Positions 45,560 to 54,350 of a stretch of 64,000 bases of DNA are shown here, piece by piece. The notes beneath the pieces were generated by a model. It was not told where the DNA came from. It did no database searches and worked only from the letters and a program-made list of their open reading frames with translations. Position 1 is the stretch's first letter. Each line of letters begins with the position of its first letter. The DNA is from JBFLYO01 sp040756745 (GTDB lineage Bacteria > Bacteroidota > Ignavibacteria > UBA10030 > UBA6906). The stretch is from NCBI GenBank assembly GCA_040756745.1, contig JBFLYO010000004.1, positions 94,218 through 158,217 on the forward strand. The letters run 5' to 3'. Position numbers and translations under genes: made by a program.

Positions 45560-47950
45560 ATGCTCAAAGCCCGGGAGCGTCGGCTTACTGTCTTTCTCAG
45601 GATCCTCTCGGCGCTCTTCGGGCTCGCGGTCCTTGGTTACCTCATCCCTGCCCTCGGCGGTCCGCTCCAATCGTTTTACGTCAATCTCCCCTTCGTCACA
45701 AATTCCGTCGTCAAAGTCGGTGTGCTTGCTTTGCTTGCGTTCTTCGCGTCGGGCGACGTCCGGCGCCACCGTCATATGATCGACCTTATCATTCTGGCTC
45801 ACCTGATCTCGATTCTGGCCACAATCATTGTTCTGCTCTGGGGTAACACCGATTATCTCGTGAGCATCGCCGGCTGGGTCTCGCCTCTTTCCCGCATTCT
45901 CCTTGGATCCGTCGTGCTGGACGGAGTCATCGTGGTTATGCTCGCCTGGTTCTTTCTTACTGCGCAACGAGAGGAATACGGGCTCGCGTATCTTTCGCCT
46001 CAGCAGTACCGTGCTCTGGCTGCGCTTGCAGAAGTCATTGTCGCCAGGGAACCCGCACTGCTGACTGCCGAGGAAGTGGCGAGGAACGTGGACCGCTATC
46101 TTGCGGGCTTCCGGGCGAAAACAAAATGGATCATGAAGCTGGTCCTCACGGGCATGGAGGTTTATCCCCTCCTTTCCCTTCGTCCCCCCCTCTCCACCAT
46201 GGAGTCATCACAGCGTCTCCGGTTCCTGCGTCGCCGTTTCTACCAGGATGTCACATTGCGTCTTGTCCCGGAATTATGGCGCACAGTTGTGCAGGGGATG
46301 ATCCGGATGTCGAAACAACTGGCGTACCTGGGCTATTACAGCGACCCACGGACCTTTGCCTCCGTCGGATACGTCCCGTTCTCACAGCGGAGCGATTCGG
46401 CAAAGCGCCTGAGGAAGAGTCCCGAAGGAAAGCATCTCCCATTGAAGGTAATGACCGCTTCAGAGATCACGGGGGAACGATTGAGGGGGGATGTGGTGAT
46501 TGTGGGTTCCGGGGCAGCTGCCTCTGTACTCGCCCATGGACTCGCCACATCTGGCCGACAAGTCCTGATGCTGGAACGGGGGGAGTATGTTGATCCGTCG
46601 CAGTTCACCGAGGATGAAGTGGAAATGATCTCCCGGCTGTATGCGGATGGAGCGCTGCAGCTTAGTCGGGATTTCAGATTCCAGGTATTGCAGGGGAGCT
46701 GTGTCGGCGGGACGACGGTCGTCAATAACGCGGTGTGTTTCGACATTCCGGACGATGTGCTCAACCACTGGAACGATCGCGATTCGCTGAATGCCGGAAT
46801 CGACAAACCCGGACTGATGAAATCGTTCAAGGAAGTGCGCCAACTGCTCGGTGTCGAACGGCAGGGGGTGAATCTCAACCATGGCGCGCCCGAGTTTCTC
46901 GACGGCACGAAGCGGTTGAAGCTCAATGCTGCACCGGACAGATTTGGGGCAATCGAGGCGAACATCGAGGGGTGTCTCGGTTGCGGCTACTGCAACATCG
47001 GCTGCAGGTATGGCAAGAAGCTCTCCATGCTCGACACACTGCTTCCGATGACCCAGCGCGAGTGCGGGATGGAGGCGCTGAGGATCGCTGCCGGATGCGA
47101 GGCCCGGAAGCTCATCGGCAGGGGAACAACTGTGACAGCCGTGCGGTGCCGGCTGTCGGATGGTCGGGTGATCGACGTCGAGGGGAAGACGATCGTCCTT
47201 TCCGCCGGAGCGATTTCATCGAGTCTTCTGCTTCTCCGCTCCGGTGTGGCCGCAGAACGGGCAGGAAAGCGGCTGTCGTTCAACCTGGGGTCACCCATGA
47301 CCGCAGTGTTTGACAGGGTACTGAATTCATACGACGGGCTTCAGATCTCACATTACCTCGAACCTCGGCCCTCCCGCGGGTTTGTCATTGAAACGTGGTT
47401 CAATCCCCCCGTCGCTCAGGCCCTCACCATGCCCGGATGGTTTGACGATCATTTCAAGAACATGCTCCGGTACAACCGGATGACCTGCACAGGCGTGCTC
47501 GTCGGAACCGAATCCAACGGCGTTGCCCGGCTCGCTGGTCTGACAGGGAGGGAGGTTGACTTCACGCCGACGCGAGGCGATCTTGACAAGCTGCTTGCCG
47601 GCCTCACGCTGTCGGGCGAGATTTTCCTTGAAGCAGGGGCGACATGCGTTATCCCCAATACATTCCGCTATATGGAGTTCACGGCGGCCGATGAGCTGCG
47701 GCGGCTTCCCGAGCTGATCAGGGACTCAAGCGACATCACGCTCGGCACAGGTCACCCGCAGGGGGGAAATGTCATGAGCGGAGATTCTTCACTTGGCGTC
47801 GTGAACCCGGAATTCAGGGTGTATGGGTACGACAATCTTTACGTTTGCGATGCGAGCGTGTTTCCCTCAAGTATCGGCGTGAACCCGCAGCTCACCGTCA
47901 TGGCACTGGCGCAGTATGCGGTGCCTTTCGTTGCCGGACCGAGAGGGTGA
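45560..47950 (+). CDS. Membrane-anchored GMC-family FAD oxidoreductase with Cys cluster
   Basis: 796 residues. Residues 1-125 contain four hydrophobic segments (FLRILSALFGLAVLGYLIPAL first), a middle helical domain follows to about 300, and then the FAD-binding GMC core begins with DVVIVGSGAAASVLAHGLA (near residue 311). Around residue 472 comes a Cys cluster, GCLGCGYCNIGC, as in the cholesterol oxidase/long-chain alcohol oxidase branch. The C-terminus has GTGHPQGGNVM and VCDASVFPSSIGVNPQLTVMALAQYA, the catalytic His/Asn region. It should oxidise an alcohol or sterol-like substrate at the membrane. It overlaps nothing but is followed within five bases by a small membrane protein gene, probably a partner. 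Confidence 0.9.
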   Translation: MLKARERRLTVFLRILSALFGLAVLGYLIPALGGPLQSFYVNLPFVTNSVVKVGVLALLAFFASGDVRRHRHMIDLIILAHLISILATIIVLLWGNTDYLVSIAGWVSPLSRILLGSVVLDGVIVVMLAWFFLTAQREEYGLAYLSPQQYRALAALAEVIVAREPALLTAEEVARNVDRYLAGFRAKTKWIMKLVLTGMEVYPLLSLRPPLSTMESSQRLRFLRRRFYQDVTLRLVPELWRTVVQGMIRMSKQLAYLGYYSDPRTFASVGYVPFSQRSDSAKRLRKSPEGKHLPLKVMTASEITGERLRGDVVIVGSGAAASVLAHGLATSGRQVLMLERGEYVDPSQFTEDEVEMISRLYADGALQLSRDFRFQVLQGSCVGGTTVVNNAVCFDIPDDVLNHWNDRDSLNAGIDKPGLMKSFKEVRQLLGVERQGVNLNHGAPEFLDGTKRLKLNAAPDRFGAIEANIEGCLGCGYCNIGCRYGKKLSMLDTLLPMTQRECGMEALRIAAGCEARKLIGRGTTVTAVRCRLSDGRVIDVEGKTIVLSAGAISSSLLLLRSGVAAERAGKRLSFNLGSPMTAVFDRVLNSYDGLQISHYLEPRPSRGFVIETWFNPPVAQALTMPGWFDDHFKNMLRYNRMTCTGVLVGTESNGVARLAGLTGREVDFTPTRGDLDKLLAGLTLSGEIFLEAGATCVIPNTFRYMEFTAADELRRLPELIRDSSDITLGTGHPQGGNVMSGDSSLGVVNPEFRVYGYDNLYVCDASVFPSSIGVNPQLTVMALAQYAVPFVAGPRG

Positions 47951-47954
47951 GTGC

Positions 47955-48464
47955 ATGGAATCGATTCTCGGTCCCGGTAACGGCATGTTCGAGTACCTCC
48001 TGGTCCTCATTGTGTATGCTGCCCTCTTTATTCTTATGCGCTATGCGCACCCGGCCGTAGAGCTGAATTTCCGGGTTTCATTCTGGGTGCTCTATTTCGG
48101 GTGGGGAATCGGAGTGTTTATTGGCAATTACCTTTTTTCTTTGCTCGGTATCATGAGTTTTCTCCCCTGGCTGAACAACGCGTTTCACACGCTCGTTTGG
48201 ATCGGGCTCTGTCTTGGGTTCTTGTATGCCGGCTGCCGTCGCAACCCGATGTGGGAGCAATTCCTGCTGTTCTTCACCTTCAGCTTCATCGTCAAATGGG
48301 CCGAGCGGACGATACTGGGCACATGGGAGATGGATCATTTCCTGATGATTCCCGGAAACATCGCTTACATTCTCGGGTGGAGTCTGATCGACGGGGTGTA
48401 TCCGATGATATCGCAAGCGGGCCTCAGGCTTGCCGGAAGGTATTTTGAAGGTGTTGTTAGTTAA
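47955..48464 (+). CDS. Small integral membrane protein downstream of the GMC oxidoreductase
   Basis: 169 residues from the ATG at 47955, four bases after the oxidoreductase stop. Four or five hydrophobic segments are visible (YLLVLIVYAALFILMRYA, FWVLYFGWGIGVFIGNYLF, TLVWIGLCLGFLYAG, QFLLFFTFSFIV) with conserved-looking Trp, Glu and Arg between them (KWAERTILGTWEMDHF). The family is not recognised. Its tight spacing suggests it is a membrane subunit or electron-transfer partner for the oxidoreductase; this is inference. Confidence 0.7.
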   Translation: MESILGPGNGMFEYLLVLIVYAALFILMRYAHPAVELNFRVSFWVLYFGWGIGVFIGNYLFSLLGIMSFLPWLNNAFHTLVWIGLCLGFLYAGCRRNPMWEQFLLFFTFSFIVKWAERTILGTWEMDHFLMIPGNIAYILGWSLIDGVYPMISQAGLRLAGRYFEGVVS

Positions 48465-48613
48465 TGACCAAATCTCAAGCACCAAATCACAAACAATACT
48501 AGAATTCCAAATCCCAATCTTTCTGACTACTGACTTCTGACTACTGAATTCTCTAAGCTCTTCAAAGATTTCTCCCTACTCCTTACTCCCTACTGACTTC
48601 TCCCGGCTCTCCC
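48465..48613. repeat. Word-like low-complexity gap (CAAATC / CTGACTACTGACTTC)
   Basis: The gap before the phosphoesterase gene consists of imperfect short repeats: CCAAATCTCAAGCACCAAATCACAAAC and AATTCCAAATCCCAATC variants, then TTCTGACTACTGACTTCTGA and ACTCCTTACTCCCTACTGAC variants. The same CTGACTTCTGACTACT vocabulary recurs at 53265-53313. No coding character. Confidence 0.8.
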
Positions 48614-49807
48614 ATGCCAAGACGCCGCTCACGCGCAACCCCGACCCCCCCGCCACGCAAGACCCGCCCCCTCCAGCACCTGCACAAGCGCCCCATGCGG
48701 AGTGCCGGGCAGGCGCTGGCGCAGTCCTACATCGATCCGCCCCCGCGGAAGGCGAAGGATTTTCTGACGAAGGCGACGTTCACATGGATCATCAACTACC
48801 TCAAGGTGATCTTCACGCCGCGCGTCCCATTCCCCGAGTATCGTGCCCCCCTCGCCGATCGGCCAGGCATATTTCCGCTTGCGCGTCGATGCAAGGTTGC
48901 GCTCGTGGGCGATTGGGGGAGTGGGACGAAAAGTGCGTATAAGGTGATGGATGACATCCGGAAAAGTCAAAAGCCCGACGTGACAATCCACCTGGGCGAC
49001 ATCTATTATTCGGGACAGGTTAACGAGGTGGAGGAATACTTCCTCGGAAAGGACGACTGGTACCGGGCGAAGCAATCCTTTGCGCTGAACGGCAATCATG
49101 AGATGTACTCGGGTGGAGAGGGGTATTTCGATCATGTACTCCCCGCGTTAAATCAGGAAACGAGTTACTTCTGTCTTGAAAACGAACATTGGCGGATCAT
49201 CGGGCTCGACACGGGATACTACTCGAAGGTCTTCCCGCTCCTCGAGTTGTTTCTCGGGACGAAGCTTCCCGACGCGATCATGAAATGGCTGAAAAGGGTT
49301 GTGTTTGCTGATGGAGACGACAGGAGACCCGTTCTCCTCCTGACGCACCATCAGTGGTTCAGCGCGTTCGACACGCAGTATCCCACGATCGGCAGGCAGC
49401 TTGAGCCCTACCTCGGGAAGGCCGCGCTCTGGATCTGGGGACATGAGCATCGGTTCGCGGGATATGCACGGCATGCGCTCAGCGGCGGGACGGCCGTTCG
49501 GGCGCGTTGCATTGGCCACGGCGGGATGCCGGTAGAGCTGGAGAAGCCAAAGCGGGAGTCGGCGCTGGTGTTCTATGACAGCCGTGTCGCAGCGACCGTG
49601 GAGGGCGACCCGATCGGCTACTGCGGCAACGGGTTGCTGGAGTTCGACGGCCAGCGGCTGGTGATCCGCTACATCGACGAGATGGGAACCGAGCTTTTGG
49701 TCGAAGAGTGGAAAAGCGGGGGAAGGGCCGGAGGCGCGACGGGGAAGATACGCAAGGCGGCGAAGGAGATGACGTGGGTGAGGGAGGCAGCGGAACTGGT
49801 GAGATAA
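48614..49807 (+). CDS. Metallophosphoesterase (calcineurin-like)
   Basis: 397 residues, starting with a Lys/Arg/Pro-rich tail of about 60 residues and no signal peptide. The dinuclear metal motifs are all present and in order: ALVGDWGSG (GDxG type), HLGDIYYSG (GDxxY), LNGNHEMYSGG (GNHE), LLTHHQWFSAF and WGHEHRFAGYA (GHxH). The enzyme should hydrolyse a phosphomonoester, phosphodiester or polyphosphate; the substrate cannot be read. Gene placement after word-like repeats and before a long inverted repeat separates it from its neighbours. Confidence 0.9.
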   Translation: MPRRRSRATPTPPPRKTRPLQHLHKRPMRSAGQALAQSYIDPPPRKAKDFLTKATFTWIINYLKVIFTPRVPFPEYRAPLADRPGIFPLARRCKVALVGDWGSGTKSAYKVMDDIRKSQKPDVTIHLGDIYYSGQVNEVEEYFLGKDDWYRAKQSFALNGNHEMYSGGEGYFDHVLPALNQETSYFCLENEHWRIIGLDTGYYSKVFPLLELFLGTKLPDAIMKWLKRVVFADGDDRRPVLLLTHHQWFSAFDTQYPTIGRQLEPYLGKAALWIWGHEHRFAGYARHALSGGTAVRARCIGHGGMPVELEKPKRESALVFYDSRVAATVEGDPIGYCGNGLLEFDGQRLVIRYIDEMGTELLVEEWKSGGRAGGATGKIRKAAKEMTWVREAAELVR

Positions 49808-49832
49808 CTGCTCTCACCGGCAGATTCGCAAT

Positions 49833-49915
49833 TAATGGTTCACCGTTAATCGGATACGAGATTAAGAATCAACGGTCAATGCCTAAGATCCTATCCGATT
49901 AACGGCGAACCATTA
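49833..49915. repeat. 24-bp inverted repeat between convergent genes
   Basis: The arm at 49833-49856 (TAATGGTTCACCGTTAATCG plus GATA) and the arm at 49892-49915 are reverse complements at 23 of 24 positions, around a 35-base loop. The element is clearly more AT-rich than the genes on either side. It can serve as a bidirectional terminator for the two convergent genes, though no T tract follows; a small mobile palindrome (MITE/REP-like) is the alternative. Confidence 0.85.
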
Positions 49916-49924
49916 CTTGTGAAC

Positions 49925-51205
49925 TTACTGAGTGGCAGCCGTGGGGCCCCACGAGCGAATATATGCCACCAGATCCCCGAGTTCCTCTTCGCTCAGTGTC
50001 TTCCCGAACCCCGGCATCTTGAGATCGATCTTGCCGGTCATGATGAATTCCTTCAGGTCCGCGTCGTCGAGCGACGGGGCCACTTCGGCAAGTTTCACGT
50101 TCGTCGAGGGGGCGCCCCTTCCTTCCTGCCCGTGACATGCCTGGCAGCGCCCCTGAAAAATCAGCTTCCCGCGCTCGGTCCCGCTCGCGCTGCGGTATCC
50201 GTCGGTAAAGTCCGGCGGCGGGGTCGTCCGGCGATGTGACGGAAGACCCGTCAGGAACTGATAGATTGCTTTCAGGTCTTCGCCAGTCATGAACTTGTAC
50301 GAGGCATAGGGCATCTCAGCAGGAATAAGGACTGTTCCATCCGGCCTGACACCGGTCGTGACGGCAGTGATGAACTGCTCCTCTGTCCAGCTGCCGATGC
50401 CCGTCTCTCTGTCCGGCGTGATGTTCCGTGCAAATGCCCCCGCCATCGTCCCCGGTTCACCCCCGAAGGCGAACGAGCTCCCCGCTCCTAGGCTGTCGAG
50501 ATAGAATTTGCCATCCTGCACATTCCGCGGCGTGTGGCACTCCATGCATCCTGCCAGATTGCTGGCAACGTACCGGCCATACTCGACAGTCTCCCCCGGC
50601 TCAGGAAATGCGACCAGCGCCTTCAGCTCCTCCTTCGGCTTAAGGACGCCGAACGCAAACAACGCCTTCGCAAAGAAGGAGGGCTTGTGTGCCGGGACGG
50701 TATTCTTCACAGGCGGTATGCTGCGAAGGTATGCGACGAGCGCCAGGATGTCCCGGTCCGAGATCCCATGGTACCAGTCGACGGGCATGAGGGGGAACAT
50801 CGCTGTCCGGTCTTTCCGCACACCCTCGCGTATCCCTTGAATGATCTCGCCATCGGTCCAAGCGCCGATCCCCGTTTCGACGTCGGGCGTTATGTTCCGG
50901 CTGTACCAGAACCCGAAGCCCGGCCCCGTCTCTGTCAGGTCAAACTGCCTTCCCCCGCTTGGGGCCGACGTTGCATCGGCCGGTCCTGCGGCGTGGCAGG
51001 TCCAGCATTGCGCCTGATATTTGAAGATATACTCACCGCGGGCGACGCTCGCCGAGTCGCGGGGCGCCGCAAGATCGGGCGCCCGGCGATCGACCTTCGC
51101 GTCCCAACGGATCAGGACATACAGGGCGATGACGATCACCACTCCTGCGAGAATGCCAACTGCCCAGAGGGCAACTTTGAGGATGCGGCTGGAAGCGGGA
51201 CTCAT
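49925..51205 (-). CDS. Membrane-anchored triheme cytochrome c
   Basis: 426 residues: one N-terminal membrane anchor (LWAVGILAGVVIVIALYVLI), then three class I cytochrome c modules with CWTCH (near residue 67), CMECH and CQACH heme-attachment sites. The repeated NITPDVETGIGAW(T)D and NITPDRETGIGSWTEEQF segments and the YLRSIPPV stretch are the pattern of the cytochrome subunit of GMC-type alcohol/sugar dehydrogenases. It should relay electrons from a dehydrogenase in the periplasm to the respiratory chain. The nearest candidate dehydrogenase is the GMC enzyme on the opposite strand at 45.6-48.0 kb. It lies 28 bases downstream of the glycosidase-like gene. Confidence 0.92.
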   Translation of the reverse strand: MSPASSRILKVALWAVGILAGVVIVIALYVLIRWDAKVDRRAPDLAAPRDSASVARGEYIFKYQAQCWTCHAAGPADATSAPSGGRQFDLTETGPGFGFWYSRNITPDVETGIGAWTDGEIIQGIREGVRKDRTAMFPLMPVDWYHGISDRDILALVAYLRSIPPVKNTVPAHKPSFFAKALFAFGVLKPKEELKALVAFPEPGETVEYGRYVASNLAGCMECHTPRNVQDGKFYLDSLGAGSSFAFGGEPGTMAGAFARNITPDRETGIGSWTEEQFITAVTTGVRPDGTVLIPAEMPYASYKFMTGEDLKAIYQFLTGLPSHRRTTPPPDFTDGYRSASGTERGKLIFQGRCQACHGQEGRGAPSTNVKLAEVAPSLDDADLKEFIMTGKIDLKMPGFGKTLSEEELGDLVAYIRSWGPTAATQ

Positions 51206-51233
51206 GAATTGTACTCTTCTCGTTGAGTGAATG

Positions 51234-53198
51234 TTATGTGATTTGTATGAAGATCGATTCGTAGGGGCGGAGATTCAGGGACACATCTGCCAAACCATCA
51301 GTGGTTCGCTCGTGACGCACTCCGTGTCCCTCGCCGGTTGATGGATCGAAGATCGTGGTCGTTCCCTCAGCCCGGAATACCCCTCTGCCGGCGTATACCG
51401 CGGGGGAGACATTGGTCAGAAAAATCGCCGGCCCTTCATTCCTCCCGATCGTCGCGCACACGATGTCAGGCGACGCGGGTGTGAGCTCACATACTGCCGG
51501 AACGCGAGCCCTGACAAGGTAGCCAATGGGCGGCGATCCAGGTGCGGAGCCGACAAGCGAGCCTGCTGCACGGAGCTTCTTGACCGTGTCCGTTATCCGG
51601 TGATCAGCATCTGGCCCGTCGGCTGCGTACCTTGGGAGCCGCTCGTGCGCCATCACTGACCCTCCCGCCTCGGCAAACCGGCCGATGACTTCCATCGTCG
51701 AGAGCCGGACCGTGTCGATGGGCGGGAGTAATACCACCTCATACCTTCGTTGGCCTAACACAAGTCCCTTATTCTTGACCTCCGCAGTTGCCATGCTCCT
51801 CTCATCGACGATATCGTAATCGATCTGCTGCTGGAGGAGCGTGCGGCAGAGCCGGGTGAACGACTCGTCAAGCGCGCGGACATCCTCGTTGGGGTGCGGC
51901 TCGTACATTGACCGGTGGGAGGGGGTGAAGTGCGACCAGATAGAGGTGAGTGGATAGAGCACGGCGACACGCGATGCGATGGTTCCGCCCGTGAACATCG
52001 CATTCAGGCGGGCGACAAACTCCGCGTACTTCTTGTATTCCCCTGGGGGGATGTCCATCTCCTTCAACTCATGCGGGGGCGCAAAGGAGAGGGGATAGTA
52101 TGAGCAGAGGTCTGTCACTCCGCACGAAAACAGGATCCCGGCGGTGCATTTCATCTGTTCGGTTGTAGCGGGCCGCTTGTCCATCATTCCGAAGAAGTCG
52201 CTGATCTCGCACATGAGCCGCCGCTTTCCCTGCAGCCGCGTGGCGGAGCCGGCGATCTTGGGGACCATGAAATAGTCCTTTGCCATGATCTTCTCCGGGT
52301 CGGACAGGATCATGTCGATCCCTGGAATGTCGAACTTGCGGTAACAGGTAAACGGATCGCCGTCAAAGTCCGTCTGCCAGACCATGGTCTCCTCTCCCAG
52401 GAGGTGCCCGCTGGAAGCGACATGATGGTTCCGGCACCACTCCTGCAATCCCCCGAAATAGGTCTCCGCACAGAGATCGGCGATTACCTCATAGAAGTCG
52501 CACCGGATTTTCCTGTCGATCTCTCCCGTATCGACGAACAGGCTGTCGCGGTGAGGAAGGAGGTCGTACCCTTTCCTGCTGAGGAACTCCTCCGGCACGC
52601 GGGAGTGCCATGGAAGCGTCTGCGGGTAATCCCGATCTTTTGGAATGTACGCCGAGATCAGCGACGGCTCGTCGGTGAAAAACGCCTCGACGTATTTATC
52701 GATGGGTTCAAGGACGCGGGCATAGTGATCGTGCGTCACGTTGAGAAAAGTCGCGACTGCACGCGGATCGAGGATGTTGGGATAGTGGCGCTTCTTGTAG
52801 AAATTCTCCGTGGCGTGGGTTGCGTCGTAGAGCGTGATCACGTCGTACCTGACGCTGCCGTCGGCTTCAACAACGCGGATGAGCCCCTGGGCCTCCACCG
52901 ACGGTTCCCGCTCGAGCACGAGCCCGCCCGCAGCGGCGCTCGGGTATCCTTCTTCGTCGTAGATCCAGACCCTGAGCCCTTCCTCATGGGCGATTTGCAC
53001 GCCGCGCCGGAGGATCTGCCAGGAAGTCTCGTCGCGCAGATAATTCTTGAGACTCACATTCGTAACGAGACCGCCCAGCCCGGTGTTCTTCAGGTCCCGT
53101 ATGCGTCCGCGAATTCCGTCGTCAGTTGTCCCCGCCCAGTCCTCGAACGGAGGGATGATCTGGAGCATGCGGCAGGAGTTGGGCAAAGGAGAAGGCAT
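51234..53198 (-). CDS. Glycoside hydrolase-like TIM-barrel protein (GH106-like architecture, family uncertain)
   Basis: 654 residues without a signal peptide. The N-terminal barrel has repeated acidic turns: LRVWIYDEEGYPS, EAFFTDEPSLIS, SSGHLLGEETMVW and CEISDFFGMM, with FFTDEPS and HLLGEE the best catalytic candidates. Residues from about 400 resemble the beta-galactosidase trimerisation/GATase-like region (VLYPLTSIW, VVLLPPIDTV, GGSVMAHE), and the end is beta-rich. This matches my memory of GH106/GH2-like rhamnosidase relatives but I cannot fix a family. An in-frame ATG ten codons in is an alternative start. It should act on an imported oligosaccharide in the cytosol; it is followed by a cytochrome gene on the same strand. 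Confidence 0.55.
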   Translation of the reverse strand: MPSPLPNSCRMLQIIPPFEDWAGTTDDGIRGRIRDLKNTGLGGLVTNVSLKNYLRDETSWQILRRGVQIAHEEGLRVWIYDEEGYPSAAAGGLVLEREPSVEAQGLIRVVEADGSVRYDVITLYDATHATENFYKKRHYPNILDPRAVATFLNVTHDHYARVLEPIDKYVEAFFTDEPSLISAYIPKDRDYPQTLPWHSRVPEEFLSRKGYDLLPHRDSLFVDTGEIDRKIRCDFYEVIADLCAETYFGGLQEWCRNHHVASSGHLLGEETMVWQTDFDGDPFTCYRKFDIPGIDMILSDPEKIMAKDYFMVPKIAGSATRLQGKRRLMCEISDFFGMMDKRPATTEQMKCTAGILFSCGVTDLCSYYPLSFAPPHELKEMDIPPGEYKKYAEFVARLNAMFTGGTIASRVAVLYPLTSIWSHFTPSHRSMYEPHPNEDVRALDESFTRLCRTLLQQQIDYDIVDERSMATAEVKNKGLVLGQRRYEVVLLPPIDTVRLSTMEVIGRFAEAGGSVMAHERLPRYAADGPDADHRITDTVKKLRAAGSLVGSAPGSPPIGYLVRARVPAVCELTPASPDIVCATIGRNEGPAIFLTNVSPAVYAGRGVFRAEGTTTIFDPSTGEGHGVRHERTTDGLADVSLNLRPYESIFIQIT

Positions 53199-53318
53199 GG
53201 TTGGATTTCGGAATGCGGATTTCGGATTGCGGAATGGGGGATATGGTTAGGAGATCTTTCTGACTTCCGACTGCTGATTTCTGACTTCTGCCTACTGACT
53301 TCTGACTACTCCAGGCCC
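53199..53318. repeat. Word-like repeats (GGATTTCGGAATGC / TTCTGACTACTGAC)
   Basis: Two kinds of imperfect repeats fill this gap: GGATTTCGGAATGCGGATTT variants at 53203-53240, and CTGACTTCCGACTGCTGATT and TTCTGACTACT variants at 53258-53313. The second kind matches the gap at 48465-48613. No gene is present. Confidence 0.75.
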
Positions 53319-54233
53319 TCACTCGATCGCCGCCGGCCTGCGCATTGAGCCAAGCCCCGGGTTGGCCTTCAGTGCACGGTAGGTCGTGATTCGGTACCGT
53401 GGGTTCCGGACCAGCTCTTGAAACGGTTGTGACAGCAGCGCATCGAGCTCTGCCTGACGGTACTTGCTCATTTCAGGGAGTCCGAAGGCGTTCAAGTCGC
53501 TAAGAGCGCTCATCTCGGGGGTGTCAATGCCGAGATGGAAAACGAGAAGGTTGACCGAGTCCGGCGGCAGGTTCCGCGTCAATGCGATCAGCGTATCGCG
53601 CTTCCGGTCGGGCGGCGTAGCATAAAATCCGTCCACATCCCTCTCCCCGAAATAGCGGGAGATGCCGAGATGATACTCCGATGCGAGTCGTTCAACGATC
53701 GCCCGCGTCTCAGGGGTCTGCACCGCGGTTCCCATGTGGTAGTCGACGTAATCGATCTGAAGGCCGGAATGGACTGCCCGTTCAATCTGTGCAAGGAGCT
53801 CACGCTCAATTTCATCCAGTTTCGGATTGTGGGAGAAGAACAGATCCCGCGAAGGGAAAAAGTAGCCTAGGCTGTCGACGAGTGATGGCACCGCGGATGC
53901 ACCCGAGACCGGTCCCCAACGGTAATTCTTCCACTCGGCGTTAAGGGTCAGGTGGATGCCGACAGAAACATCGGGATGACCTTTGAGCAAATCTACGATC
54001 TCCTGATACCAGGGGCAGGCGAACATAACGGAGGCCGAGATCGGGATTCCGCTTTCCATCGCGCGCTTTGCCGCCATGTTGACGGCGTGACACATCCCCC
54101 AGTCGTCGCAGCGGATGAGAAGGGTGATCGGTCTGGCTGCGTCTGCGCCCGGAGCGCTACCCGAAATCTGCGAGATTGCGACAGGTGGGAGACACAATAC
54201 CGCCAGCAAAGCGAGGACCGTGGTGAGTCTCAT
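53319..54233 (-). CDS. Exported ChbG/HpnK (YdjC)-family carbohydrate deacetylase
   Basis: 304 residues from the ATG at 54233, which begins a signal peptide (LTTVLALLAVLCLPPVAISQ); the longer open frame upstream is repeat sequence. The family's metal and catalytic motifs are present: LLIRCDDWG (Asp-Asp), VGIHLTLNAEW (His), IDYVDYHMGT (Asp/His) and LLVFHLGI (His). Members deacetylate chitooligosaccharides or hopanoid/glycan N-acetyl groups. This one should act in the periplasm. It is downstream of the phosphorelay genes on the same strand but separated by a 117-base repeat gap. Confidence 0.88.
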   Translation of the reverse strand: MRLTTVLALLAVLCLPPVAISQISGSAPGADAARPITLLIRCDDWGMCHAVNMAAKRAMESGIPISASVMFACPWYQEIVDLLKGHPDVSVGIHLTLNAEWKNYRWGPVSGASAVPSLVDSLGYFFPSRDLFFSHNPKLDEIERELLAQIERAVHSGLQIDYVDYHMGTAVQTPETRAIVERLASEYHLGISRYFGERDVDGFYATPPDRKRDTLIALTRNLPPDSVNLLVFHLGIDTPEMSALSDLNAFGLPEMSKYRQAELDALLSQPFQELVRNPRYRITTYRALKANPGLGSMRRPAAIE

Positions 54234-54350
54234 CGGGAGAGCCTGTTGGACCTGGGATCCAAGAAGACGATGGGGGGCATGCGCGGGGAAGATAGGAAAG
54301 ACTGGGAGCAGAATCAATCCACAATTGTCAATCCACAATCCACAATTGTC
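54234..54350. repeat. Gap with CCACAATTGTC repeats
   Basis: Imperfect copies of AATCCACAATTGTC (54308-54352) are the only structure seen. The repeats contain CAATTG palindromes. The gap separates the deacetylase gene from the phosphatase gene and shows no coding character. Confidence 0.6.

Noticed and set aside
52404..53348. 314-codon + frame over the glycosidase-like gene
   Set aside because: Antisense to a more plausible coding frame and it runs into word-like repeats.
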